NCBI GenBank assembly: GCA_016192075.1
Contig: JACPUU010000022.1
Span: 62,001 to 126,000 of the forward strand
Source of the DNA: Bacteroidota bacterium
GTDB taxonomy: Bacteria; Bacteroidota; Bacteroidia; Flavobacteriales_D; Crocinitomicaceae
DNA length: 64,000 nt
Direction of reading: 5' to 3'
The first letter of the stretch is position 1; the number at the start of each line of letters is the position of its first letter. Shown here one piece after another: positions 9,045 to 15,975 of the stretch. The notes under the pieces were generated by a model that saw only the letters and a program-made list of their open reading frames with translations, was not told where the DNA came from and did no database searches. Position numbers and translations under genes: made by a program.

Positions 9045-10013
9045 CTAATAACGTGCGCGATACTGGAATTTCATTTTTTTAGACCGTTGATAGGTAACGT
9101 TGCGGATCAGGGACACATTAAAGAAGAAATAGGCATCTTTCTGTTTTGAGTCTCCCCGCATCTGGCCGGGAGCGGTCCATGTTTCAAATTCACCCGAAGA
9201 CGGATCAGCAAAATACGCTGCCGTAGACCCGTATGCGTTATTAATAGCCGCATTGTCATAATAAACAGAACTCACATCATCCAGGTAATCGGTAAATGTT
9301 TTGGTGTAGGTTAGTTCAAACGATAAACGCCAGAGCGCATCCAAACCTATTTTGCAGCCTGCGCCAAACGGAATACCGAAGTTGACAAATTTATAGGGTT
9401 TCGGGCCACCGGGCAGGCCCTGTCCCTCAGTGTGCAATGGTCTGAGGTTTGTCCAGCCGCCGTCACCGGCCCCTTGCGGAATGTATCCAAAAACGGTAAA
9501 ACCGCTTAACAGGTATACCAGCGTATTTTTATTACGCATCCCTTTTAACCCGTAAATTTTATAGCGTTTACCAAAATGCTCGTTGTTAAAAATGATAAAC
9601 TCAAGTTGCTGTGAAAATTCAAAAATGTGCGTTCGCACAGTCAGATTGCGGTAATGCCGAGAAGGTTCATTGGTCAATGCATCATCGCCTTTCATGATTC
9701 CATACTCCAGTAGTGATTTGGTACAGATCCAGGGCCTGAGACGGTACCGGTAACCAATATGGCCTGATGGCCGTGTCACAACCCATTCAAGATCCATGGG
9801 GGAATAATCTGTTCCAATACGGTTAAGTCCGCCGAGGTCTCCCAGAAAGTTGGTGGCTCCAACGCCAAACAGAATTTCTTTGCGCTGATGTTTCCAGTAA
9901 TCAGAAGTTGTAAAATGGGTAGGCTGTCCGATGGAAAACTTTCCCAACGCAACCAATCCAACAACCAACGTTCCAATTTTCCGGATTAAGTTCACAACAA
10001 GTAAATAGCGCAC
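9045..10013 (-). CDS. DUF6089 / PorG-like outer-membrane beta-barrel protein
   Basis: About 322 residues, with a signal peptide ending near SIGQP and a beta-barrel pattern: E-I-L-F-G-V-G-A-T-N-F-L-G-D-L-G-G near the N-terminus, alternating aromatic strands, and SKQKDAYFFFNVSLIRN near the end. These are features of the DUF6089 family, which includes the T9SS outer-membrane component PorG. The first codon is GTG at 10013, but a GTG at 9995 (MNLIRKIGTLVVGL) would give a more typical signal peptide, so the start is uncertain. It lies downstream of, and on the same strand as, the ECF sigma/GldM-tailed gene pair. Confidence 0.7.
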   Translation of the reverse strand: MRYLLVVNLIRKIGTLVVGLVALGKFSIGQPTHFTTSDYWKHQRKEILFGVGATNFLGDLGGLNRIGTDYSPMDLEWVVTRPSGHIGYRYRLRPWICTKSLLEYGIMKGDDALTNEPSRHYRNLTVRTHIFEFSQQLEFIIFNNEHFGKRYKIYGLKGMRNKNTLVYLLSGFTVFGYIPQGAGDGGWTNLRPLHTEGQGLPGGPKPYKFVNFGIPFGAGCKIGLDALWRLSFELTYTKTFTDYLDDVSSVYYDNAAINNAYGSTAAYFADPSSGEFETWTAPGQMRGDSKQKDAYFFFNVSLIRNVTYQRSKKMKFQYRARY

Positions 10014-10117
10014 TAAGTTAAGGCAAATAATACCTGTTCTGCAAATTTTCAGGAAAAATTAACCCCTAGTTGTTAGTAAATTAACAGGTTGTCTGTGAAA
10101 GAATCAAGCTAAACCTT

Positions 10118-10909
10118 TTAGTTCAACAAAACATAACGGAGTGGATTCAGGCGGACAATAAAACCGTCCGACGTTTTACCCCGGATATTTTCAAAGTAGA
10201 TGGTCTCCCCTCTCTCTACCCCGTCAAGCGCCGTTTTCATTTGTTGATTCAGCTGATTGCTTTCTTCTTCAAACACTTTACCTCCCAAACCATCAATCAG
10301 ATGCAGTTCAAAATGAATAATACTTACATCTGAATTTGTAGTCAGTCCTTTATTATCCATCAGGTCTTCACGTGTTATATCGCCATTCATTTTTCCGTTG
10401 ATACGGGGAGTCAGATCCATTGGGTCAAAACCTGATTTCTGATTCTGATTTTCATCCGATTGATTAATGACAACCTGTTGCGGAACAGTTGTTTCAACGA
10501 TTTGTTCACTTTGATCTGAATTAATTATAGGTGTAATGTTTTTATCATTGACTTTGTGTTTTGTTTGAACCTGGTAAATTTCTGTCGTCTCTTCCTGCGT
10601 ACCCGTGGTTAAATTAACTGCCAGCAATTCGTGCGGCTTGTCTTTTTCGACAAGGCTGAGTGGCGGAGTGTCTGTTATTTCAGGCATGACAGACTCAACG
10701 GATGTGTCATCGGACCCCTGAAAAGCAATGGTTCCACCGACTATTAAGCCGATGGAAGCCATTCCTGCTGTTCCGAAAAACCATTTCGTTTTATAAAAAG
10801 GTTTTGACATGGTCTGATAGGTGACCATCAATTGACCAAAATTCATCCCGGCCTGAATTTCTTTAGACTCGAGTGGTGGTCTGTCAAGATTCATTTTTCT
10901 ATTTTTCAT
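10118..10909 (-). CDS. Single-pass membrane protein with GldM-like C-terminal domain, encoded with an ECF sigma factor
   Basis: A 263-residue protein. Residues 1-40 are polar and would be cytoplasmic, 42-63 (KWFFGTAGMASIGLIVGGTI) form one membrane segment, 70-190 are low-complexity and Gln/Thr-rich, and the last 60 residues form a compact domain. That domain reads F-E-L-H-L-I-D-G-x-G-G-K..., then LNQQMKTALDGVERGETIYFENIRG and DGFIVRLNPL. It resembles the C-terminal domain of GldM/PorM from the gliding and type IX secretion machine. Its start overlaps the sigma gene by 11 bases, the arrangement of a membrane anti-sigma or sensor partner. That role is inferred; no anti-sigma zinc motif is present. 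Confidence 0.6.
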   Translation of the reverse strand: MKNRKMNLDRPPLESKEIQAGMNFGQLMVTYQTMSKPFYKTKWFFGTAGMASIGLIVGGTIAFQGSDDTSVESVMPEITDTPPLSLVEKDKPHELLAVNLTTGTQEETTEIYQVQTKHKVNDKNITPIINSDQSEQIVETTVPQQVVINQSDENQNQKSGFDPMDLTPRINGKMNGDITREDLMDNKGLTTNSDVSIIHFELHLIDGLGGKVFEEESNQLNQQMKTALDGVERGETIYFENIRGKTSDGFIVRLNPLRYVLLN

Positions 10910-11480
10910 AACCTATTTCATTAAATAGTTTTTTCATTTTCTGGATTATCCGGTGTGCCTTTACTTTAGCATTGTTTTCAGTAATTTCAAGTATGTCACC
11001 GATTTCTTTAAACGATCGTTTTTCAAAAAAGCGCATTTCAATCATCTGAACTTCATCTTCACTCAATTCAGCAATTGCCTTAAGCAGGACCGTTCTGCTT
11101 TCTTCAGAGATGTCCTCTTCTATTTCTTCAATCATGTCAGACAAACTCACTGTTTCCACGTTAACAGTGCGTGTTGCCTTTTCATCACGGAATGATTGAT
11201 AGAGTTCACTTTTGGCAATGCGGTAGAGCCAGCTCGCAAATGGTACGCCGCGATACTCGTATTTCTGAATGTTATTCATTGCTTTCAGAAAAACCTGGCT
11301 GGTAATGTCGTGAGCCATATCTTTGTCATCCATCCGCTGATAGATGTACCGGAATATCTGCTCATAGTATTTATTGTAAAGCGGCTCGAAACTCCTCGGG
11401 TCCTCCTTGGCGCGCTTTATCCACTCAAGCTCCTGCAAAAGCCGGTCTTCAGTGTGATGATAAATAGGGTTAACTGGCAT
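10899..11480 (-). CDS. ECF-type RNA polymerase sigma factor
   Basis: A 193-residue sigma-70 family protein of group 4. Region 2 runs from FEPLYNKYYEQIFRYIYQRM through AHDITSQVFLKAM and FASWLYRIAKSELYQSFR; region 4 is LSEDEVQMIEMRFFEKRSFKEIGDILEITENNAKVKAHRI. The ATG at 11480 (MPVNPIYHH) is preferred to a TTG at 11525. It is encoded with a membrane protein carrying a GldM-like domain, so it may respond to envelope or secretion status. Target genes cannot be seen. Confidence 0.9.
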   Translation of the reverse strand: MPVNPIYHHTEDRLLQELEWIKRAKEDPRSFEPLYNKYYEQIFRYIYQRMDDKDMAHDITSQVFLKAMNNIQKYEYRGVPFASWLYRIAKSELYQSFRDEKATRTVNVETVSLSDMIEEIEEDISEESRTVLLKAIAELSEDEVQMIEMRFFEKRSFKEIGDILEITENNAKVKAHRIIQKMKKLFNEIGYEK

Positions 11481-11704
11481 AATTCTTTGTTTGGTTTTTA
11501 TTTCTTTGCACTCGTATAACGACAACCAATAACTTGGTTACGGATACGTAATCAATTTGTTTGCCATTTTTACTAAAACGTACAATTAAAGGGGTTTAGT
11601 ATGGAACAGCAAATAATCTGAATCTGCCCGCAGATACTAAGTCTGCTCTCTACAAGATACAAAATTCTTTGGTTGATTGCTCCGTTTAACTGAAATTCGT
11701 TTCC

Positions 11705-12319
11705 ATGCATCTGAAAAATCATTTACCAAAACTCACCGCTTGTTGCCTGGGAACAGTGTTTTGGGCATTTTGTGCAAATCTGCTGATTGAGTATTCAACA
11801 GAAAATTATCTTTATGATACGCTGCGCGATCTACCCGAAAAAGAAGCAGGCCTGGTTCTGGGAGCCGGAAAAAACGGAAAATACGGAATCAACCCCTATT
11901 TTGTTTACCGCATGGAAGCGGCGGCAGAACTCTATTTCAGTGGTAAAGTCAAAAAATTGATTGTCAGCGGTGACAATCATATCAAAACCTACGACGAAAC
12001 AACGGATATGGCTGAATACCTGATTGGACTAGGAGTGCCTGACAACGCTATCATCAGGGATTATGCCGGTTTCAGAACACTTGATTCAGTAGTGCGGGCA
12101 CAAAAAGTTTTCCATTGCAATTCGTTAATAATCGTCAGCCAGAAATTTCACAATCAACGCGCCGTTTTTATTGCACGTCACTATGGTATTGATGCTGTAG
12201 GCTATAATGCGCGGGACGTTGCTTCAAAAAGTAACCTGACCCACTGGAGGGAATTTGCTGCCAGATTTGGCGCGGTTCTTGATTTATATGTGCTGAATCG
12301 CCAACCTAAATTTTTGTAG
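11705..12319 (+). CDS. SanA/YdcF family (DUF218) membrane protein
   Basis: A 204-residue protein with one N-terminal membrane anchor (residues 8-29) followed by a periplasmic DUF218 domain. The landmarks are A-G-L-V-L-G-A-G-K, Y-R-M-E-A-A-A-E-L-Y, K-L-I-V-S-G-D-N, and T-x-D-M-A-E-Y-L-x-x-L-G-V-P. SanA of E. coli affects the envelope barrier against vancomycin at high temperature; the biochemical activity is unknown. It is transcribed divergently from the ECF sigma operon across a 224-base gap in which I saw no clear TAnnTTTG box for it. Confidence 0.88.
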   Translation: MHLKNHLPKLTACCLGTVFWAFCANLLIEYSTENYLYDTLRDLPEKEAGLVLGAGKNGKYGINPYFVYRMEAAAELYFSGKVKKLIVSGDNHIKTYDETTDMAEYLIGLGVPDNAIIRDYAGFRTLDSVVRAQKVFHCNSLIIVSQKFHNQRAVFIARHYGIDAVGYNARDVASKSNLTHWREFAARFGAVLDLYVLNRQPKFL

Positions 12320-12349
12320 GCCGTATAAGTATCTGAGCGATTGCTTTAT

Positions 12350-12357
12350 TACTTTCG
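12350..12357 (+). promoter_or_regulatory. Possible -7 element for the PKD lipoprotein gene
   Basis: The sequence reads TACTTTCG, one base off TAnnTTTG, 16 bases before the GTG start at 12374. It is the same variant seen before the glycosyltransferase gene at 30727. Confidence 0.35.
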
Positions 12358-12373
12358 CGTTAAAATTTGATTT

Positions 12374-12703
12374 GTGTTCAAACGATTTTTGTTTACCGTT
12401 TCAGTTTTACTGTGGCTGGTAGCTTGTAATAAGCCGCCTGAAGCATGCATTGATAACGGGCAGACAACTGCAAGTGTCGGCTCACCGGTCAGTTTTGTTT
12501 CATGCTCCAAACATACCCTGAGCCAGGACTGGTTTATGAGCGGACCTGCGGGTGCCCCTGAAAATACCATGGGCTGGTCAGATGCGCAATTCACACATAC
12601 CTTTACCGTCACAGGAACCTACGTGGTAACACTTAATGCGTACAGCAAGTTTTCTTTTTTGGGTGATGTAAGTACAACTACTCAAACCATTACGATTCAA
12701 TAA
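12374..12703 (+). CDS. Small PKD-like lipoprotein
   Basis: A 109-residue protein starting at GTG. It has a lipoprotein signal MFKRFLFTVSVLLWLVACNK (Cys18) and then a single Ig/PKD-type domain: ASVGSPVSFVSCSKH, a W-x-M-x-G-P turn, FTHTFTVTGTYVVTLNAYS and a final TTTQTITIQ strand. PKD domains are common in extracellular Bacteroidota proteins and bind ligands or act as spacers. No catalytic domain is attached. A cysteine pair inside the domain may form a disulfide. Confidence 0.7.
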   Translation: MFKRFLFTVSVLLWLVACNKPPEACIDNGQTTASVGSPVSFVSCSKHTLSQDWFMSGPAGAPENTMGWSDAQFTHTFTVTGTYVVTLNAYSKFSFLGDVSTTTQTITIQ

Positions 12704-12864
12704 TCGTTTCCAGTTTTTTTTGAATTTTGAATACCGATTCACGGATAATGAATTCAGAAGTAATGTGCAGATGCGTCATCCAAAAACCATTAAGATTCGT
12801 TATTCAGCATTGGACATTCACTATTTCAGACGGAATAGCGTAGCTGAACAGGAGAGCTAGGTAC

Positions 12865-14247
12865 TTAGAGCCTTTCGTAAGCTCCAATATCCGGTGCCCC
12901 CATATTGCGTGCTGTACCTTCAATATCCAGGGTGGTTGCCCATGCCGGATCAGCGGTGTTGTCAAGCGGAGAGCCCACCTCAAAATGAAAATCAGCATCA
13001 CCGGGTGCTGTAAATAACGGATCAGTATTCCAGCTTACATTGCTGAAGTTAGCGTAGGCGTAAATGGTTTCACGCTTTATGTGGCACTTGTTGAAAACAC
13101 AATCAAACGTGGCTCCCGGAATGGTGTCAACAGCTAATTCATCCACCGCAGTTCCGTAAAACACACAATTATCAAAACGGGAATTGGTAACAGGCCTGAC
13201 ATGAATGTTATTGTTTGCATCTTCATACCAGTTAATGATAACAACCGATGGTCCTACACGGCTGCCCGGCCAATAGTTTGCAACGGTACAGTTTCTGAAA
13301 TTATATTCACCCCCCACGTAAAGTAAAACAGAATAGGCTCCGGCATCTCCAAACACGCAGTTGTCTACATCTACTACACCACCGGCATTTACGTTCAGGT
13401 TAAAGAAATCAGAATTCTGAACAACTGAATTGGTCAGGTTAAGTGTTTGCAGGGCCTGCGTTGAATCAACCGTAATACCTACGGCGCCATTTTTAATAAA
13501 AGCATAGTTAATGGTAGAGGTATTGGCCTCAATAAGATGAATACCATACCATTGTCCGGGCACGTCATCGTAAAAACTCTCCAGGCGATCACCCTGAAAG
13601 GTTACTTCATTGTCCAGCTGCCCCTGAATATCGAGCGAACTCTTATAAACCAGCAGGCGTGAGTCTTTGTGGCAATAAACATTGGTTCCCTGCGGTATGG
13701 TCAGGGTCAGGTTAGAGTCAATACCGGGATACCCGACCGCTACAATTCCGTAAAGCACATGCGGTTTATCGTTGGCCCAGGTTCCGCTAACCACTTCATT
13801 GGCATGAAAATAGGCATCCTGCCCCCAGACATCGAGCTTAACATATTGATTCAGTCCGTTGGTCATAAAGCGGATGGAATCAGAGATCACAAGCGGATTT
13901 GTGGTGTTGTTGACTGCCAGCGTGACTTCAACAAAGGCAAAAATAGAATCGTTTTTAGGAATTTCAATATCCTGGTGATAGGTACCTGAAACCCCGTCAA
14001 TATTGATTCTGAAGGGTGATGAACTCCCCCCCATCAGCTCTATTTCGTTCACCAGAATCTTAGCATTGTTGTTATTGTAGACTTTAAACCGTTTAGTGGT
14101 AGAACCTACCGTTGTGAACACGGTGTCAAAAAGCACGGTATCGGTAGAAAAATCAAGATGTTCCTTGGTATACAGCTTATCTTTTTTACAGCCGGCGGTG
14201 GCTAAAAAAACAAGCGGAATAAATAGTATGAGCCAGCGGAAATTCAT
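12865..14247 (-). CDS. Large surface lipoprotein with right-handed beta-helix repeats
   Basis: A 460-residue lipoprotein. The start at 14247 gives MNFRWLILFIPLVFLATAGCKKD with a good lipobox (Cys20). An in-frame start at 14427 would add 60 residues, hide the signal and overlap the divergent rpmE2 gene. After an Ig-like N-terminal region come turns such as IHLIEANTSTINYAFIKNGAVGI, LNLTNSVVQNSDFFNL and VDVDNCVFGDAGAY, a parallel beta-helix pattern. It ends MGAPDIGAYERL, a motif typical of Bacteroidota choice-of-anchor/pectate-lyase-like proteins. No catalytic residues were identified; attachment or polysaccharide binding is possible. Confidence 0.75.
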   Translation of the reverse strand: MNFRWLILFIPLVFLATAGCKKDKLYTKEHLDFSTDTVLFDTVFTTVGSTTKRFKVYNNNNAKILVNEIELMGGSSSPFRINIDGVSGTYHQDIEIPKNDSIFAFVEVTLAVNNTTNPLVISDSIRFMTNGLNQYVKLDVWGQDAYFHANEVVSGTWANDKPHVLYGIVAVGYPGIDSNLTLTIPQGTNVYCHKDSRLLVYKSSLDIQGQLDNEVTFQGDRLESFYDDVPGQWYGIHLIEANTSTINYAFIKNGAVGITVDSTQALQTLNLTNSVVQNSDFFNLNVNAGGVVDVDNCVFGDAGAYSVLLYVGGEYNFRNCTVANYWPGSRVGPSVVIINWYEDANNNIHVRPVTNSRFDNCVFYGTAVDELAVDTIPGATFDCVFNKCHIKRETIYAYANFSNVSWNTDPLFTAPGDADFHFEVGSPLDNTADPAWATTLDIEGTARNMGAPDIGAYERL

Positions 14248-14259
14248 GAATAGTGCATG

Positions 14260-14267
14260 CAAAGGTA
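14260..14267 (-). promoter_or_regulatory. Bacteroidota -7 element for the beta-helix lipoprotein gene
   Basis: The minus strand reads TACCTTTG (TAnnTTTG), 13 bases upstream of the start chosen at 14247, which supports that start. Confidence 0.5.
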
Positions 14268-14330
14268 TATTACGCTGAAAGACTTTTTTTATTTTATCAA
14301 AGATTTTTATCCCAGGTAAAAAAAATGTAT

Positions 14331-14338
14331 TAAATTTG
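14331..14338 (+). promoter_or_regulatory. Bacteroidota -7 element for rpmE2
   Basis: TAAATTTG matches the -7 consensus exactly. A T-rich segment (TTTTTAT, 14304-14310) lies about 20 bases upstream. The leader to the rpmE2 ATG would be about 65 bases. Confidence 0.55.
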
Positions 14339-14409
14339 CACTCCAATTTTGAAGATTTGCCTTTTGCAGATTTCTGAAAATGGCAGAACAGAATTAAAAC
14401 TTTAACACA

Positions 14410-14670
14410 ATGAAAAAAGGAATTCATCCGGAAGAATACAGAACAGTTGTATTTAAAGACATGGTTAGTGAAACAGGCTGGATTGGCCGTTCTGCTGCGC
14501 CATCTAAAGAAAATATTACCTGGGAAGATGGTAACGAGTATCCTTTGATTAAATTAGATATCAGTTCACTGTCACACCCGTTTTTTACAGGTAAAATTCA
14601 GTATGTGGACACTGCAGGCCGTATCGATAAATTCAAAAACCGTTACGGTTCAAGCATGAAGAAAAAATAG
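14410..14670 (+). CDS. rpmE2: Type B 50S ribosomal protein L31
   Basis: An 86-residue protein of the zinc-free (type B) L31 class. It begins MKKGIHPEEYRTVVFKDM, contains SHPFFTGK and ends DRIDKFKNRYG-like with a basic tail, all diagnostic of L31. The CxxC pairs of type A L31 are absent. It has its own leader and is followed at once by a rho-independent terminator, so a large share of transcripts should end before the GlmU-family gene. Confidence 0.97.
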   Translation: MKKGIHPEEYRTVVFKDMVSETGWIGRSAAPSKENITWEDGNEYPLIKLDISSLSHPFFTGKIQYVDTAGRIDKFKNRYGSSMKKK

Positions 14671-14690
14671 TTTTTTTATCTTATCTTCGT

Positions 14691-14718
14691 AAAGCCTCAG
14701 TTATGAGGCTTTTTTTTT
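14691..14718 (+). terminator. Rho-independent terminator after rpmE2
   Basis: AAGCCTCA pairs with TGAGGCTT across a four-base loop, and a run of eight or more T follows. The hairpin begins 21 bases after the rpmE2 stop. Confidence 0.88.
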
Positions 14719-14736
14719 GCCTGTTTCTGACTATCT

Positions 14737-15876
14737 ATGAATCTACTCTTCCACGATAATAAACTGCATCTGGCCCTGGCCCCGCTAACACTGACCCGGC
14801 CCGTTTCTGAAATCCGCTTTGGTATACTTACAATTGGTGAAACCTGGTCAAAATTGCTCAAACCCGCTCAAACAGGCTTTATTACAGAAAAATACCTCTC
14901 CGTCAAATTCAAAAGTCTGCCGGGTAAAAATGCCCTGACCGTTGCCGGCAACATTAAGCCGGATAAAGAACTGGCCAAATGGGTGCTTGCGTTGAAACCG
15001 GGCGAAAAGCTGGAAGTCAACAACCGGTGGATTGCTTCAAACGGCGCAGCCAAAAAAACTATTCAAAAAACAAAATCAGACCTGCTTTTTATTGAGCATA
15101 GCTGGGATATTTTTCAAAAAAATGCAGCTGCCATTGCGCTTGATTTTGGCTTATTGACTGAAAAAAGAAAATCCCAGTCCGCAGGCAAAACCAATCAAAC
15201 GGTGAAATCGTCGCGCATTTTTATTGAAAAAGGCGCAAGGGTTAATTTTTGCATTCTCAACGCCTCAGAAGGCCCCATCTATATTGGAAAAGACGCCGAA
15301 ATTATGGAAGGTTCTGTTATACGCGGGCCTTTTGCGCTGTGTGAACACAGTACCGTAAAAATGGCGGCCAAAATCTACGGCCCCACCACCGTTGGTCCGT
15401 ATTGCAAAGTGGGCGGTGAAATTTCAAACTCGGTTTTTCAGGCTTATTCCAACAAAGGACACGACGGTTTCCTGGGCAATTCTGTAGTTGGTGAATGGTG
15501 TAATTTTGGCGCAGATACAAATTCGTCAAACCTGATGAATACGTATGGAAAACTGAAAATATATTCGTACCAGACCGGCAAGCAGGAGCAAACCAGCATT
15601 ACCTTCTGCGGGGTGATTATGGGAGATCATTCCAAAACAGGCATTAATACCATGCTCAACACGGCCACGGTTGTTGGGGTAAGTGCCAATATTTTTGGCG
15701 CCGGTTTTCCGGCCAAACACGTTCCCTCCTTTACCTGGGGCGGGGCCGAATCATCTACCCGCTTTAAACTTGACAAAGCCTTTGAAGTTGCCACCAATAT
15801 GATGCAGCGCCGTAACCTGGCACTGACAGCTGCTGACAAAAAAATACTAAGCCACCTGCATGGTCTGGCACAATGA
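14737..15876 (+). CDS. GlmU-family putative sugar nucleotidyltransferase with left-handed beta-helix
   Basis: A 379-residue protein. The N-terminal half begins MNLLFHDNKLHLALAPLTLTRPVSEIRFG, as in the Bacteroidota GlmU-like family. The C-terminal half is a hexapeptide left-handed beta-helix: IYIGKDAEIMEGSVIRGPFAL, AKIYGPTTVGPYCKVGGEISNSVF and SVVGEWCNFGADTNSSNL. The N-terminal domain lacks an obvious G-x-G-T-R-M nucleotide-binding signature of true GlmU, so the sugar and reaction are unknown. It follows rpmE2 and precedes lon, an order I recognise from other Bacteroidota. Confidence 0.85.
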   Translation: MNLLFHDNKLHLALAPLTLTRPVSEIRFGILTIGETWSKLLKPAQTGFITEKYLSVKFKSLPGKNALTVAGNIKPDKELAKWVLALKPGEKLEVNNRWIASNGAAKKTIQKTKSDLLFIEHSWDIFQKNAAAIALDFGLLTEKRKSQSAGKTNQTVKSSRIFIEKGARVNFCILNASEGPIYIGKDAEIMEGSVIRGPFALCEHSTVKMAAKIYGPTTVGPYCKVGGEISNSVFQAYSNKGHDGFLGNSVVGEWCNFGADTNSSNLMNTYGKLKIYSYQTGKQEQTSITFCGVIMGDHSKTGINTMLNTATVVGVSANIFGAGFPAKHVPSFTWGGAESSTRFKLDKAFEVATNMMQRRNLALTAADKKILSHLHGLAQ

Positions 15877-15975
15877 TTGACAATACAGGAACACTCTTTA
15901 TTTTGGCCCCAAAACGGGTCATTCGGGAGTTTTTTTCAGATGTTAAAATGACAAACTGACTGCAAAACTGAACTT

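Noticed and set aside
8779-9048. Plus-strand frame of 89 codons upstream of pyrD
   Set aside because: It runs through the dispersed repeat and pyrD promoter and encodes no recognisable domain.
14248-14427. N-terminal extension of the beta-helix lipoprotein
   Set aside because: It would hide the lipoprotein signal, cross a -7 box and overlap the start of rpmE2.
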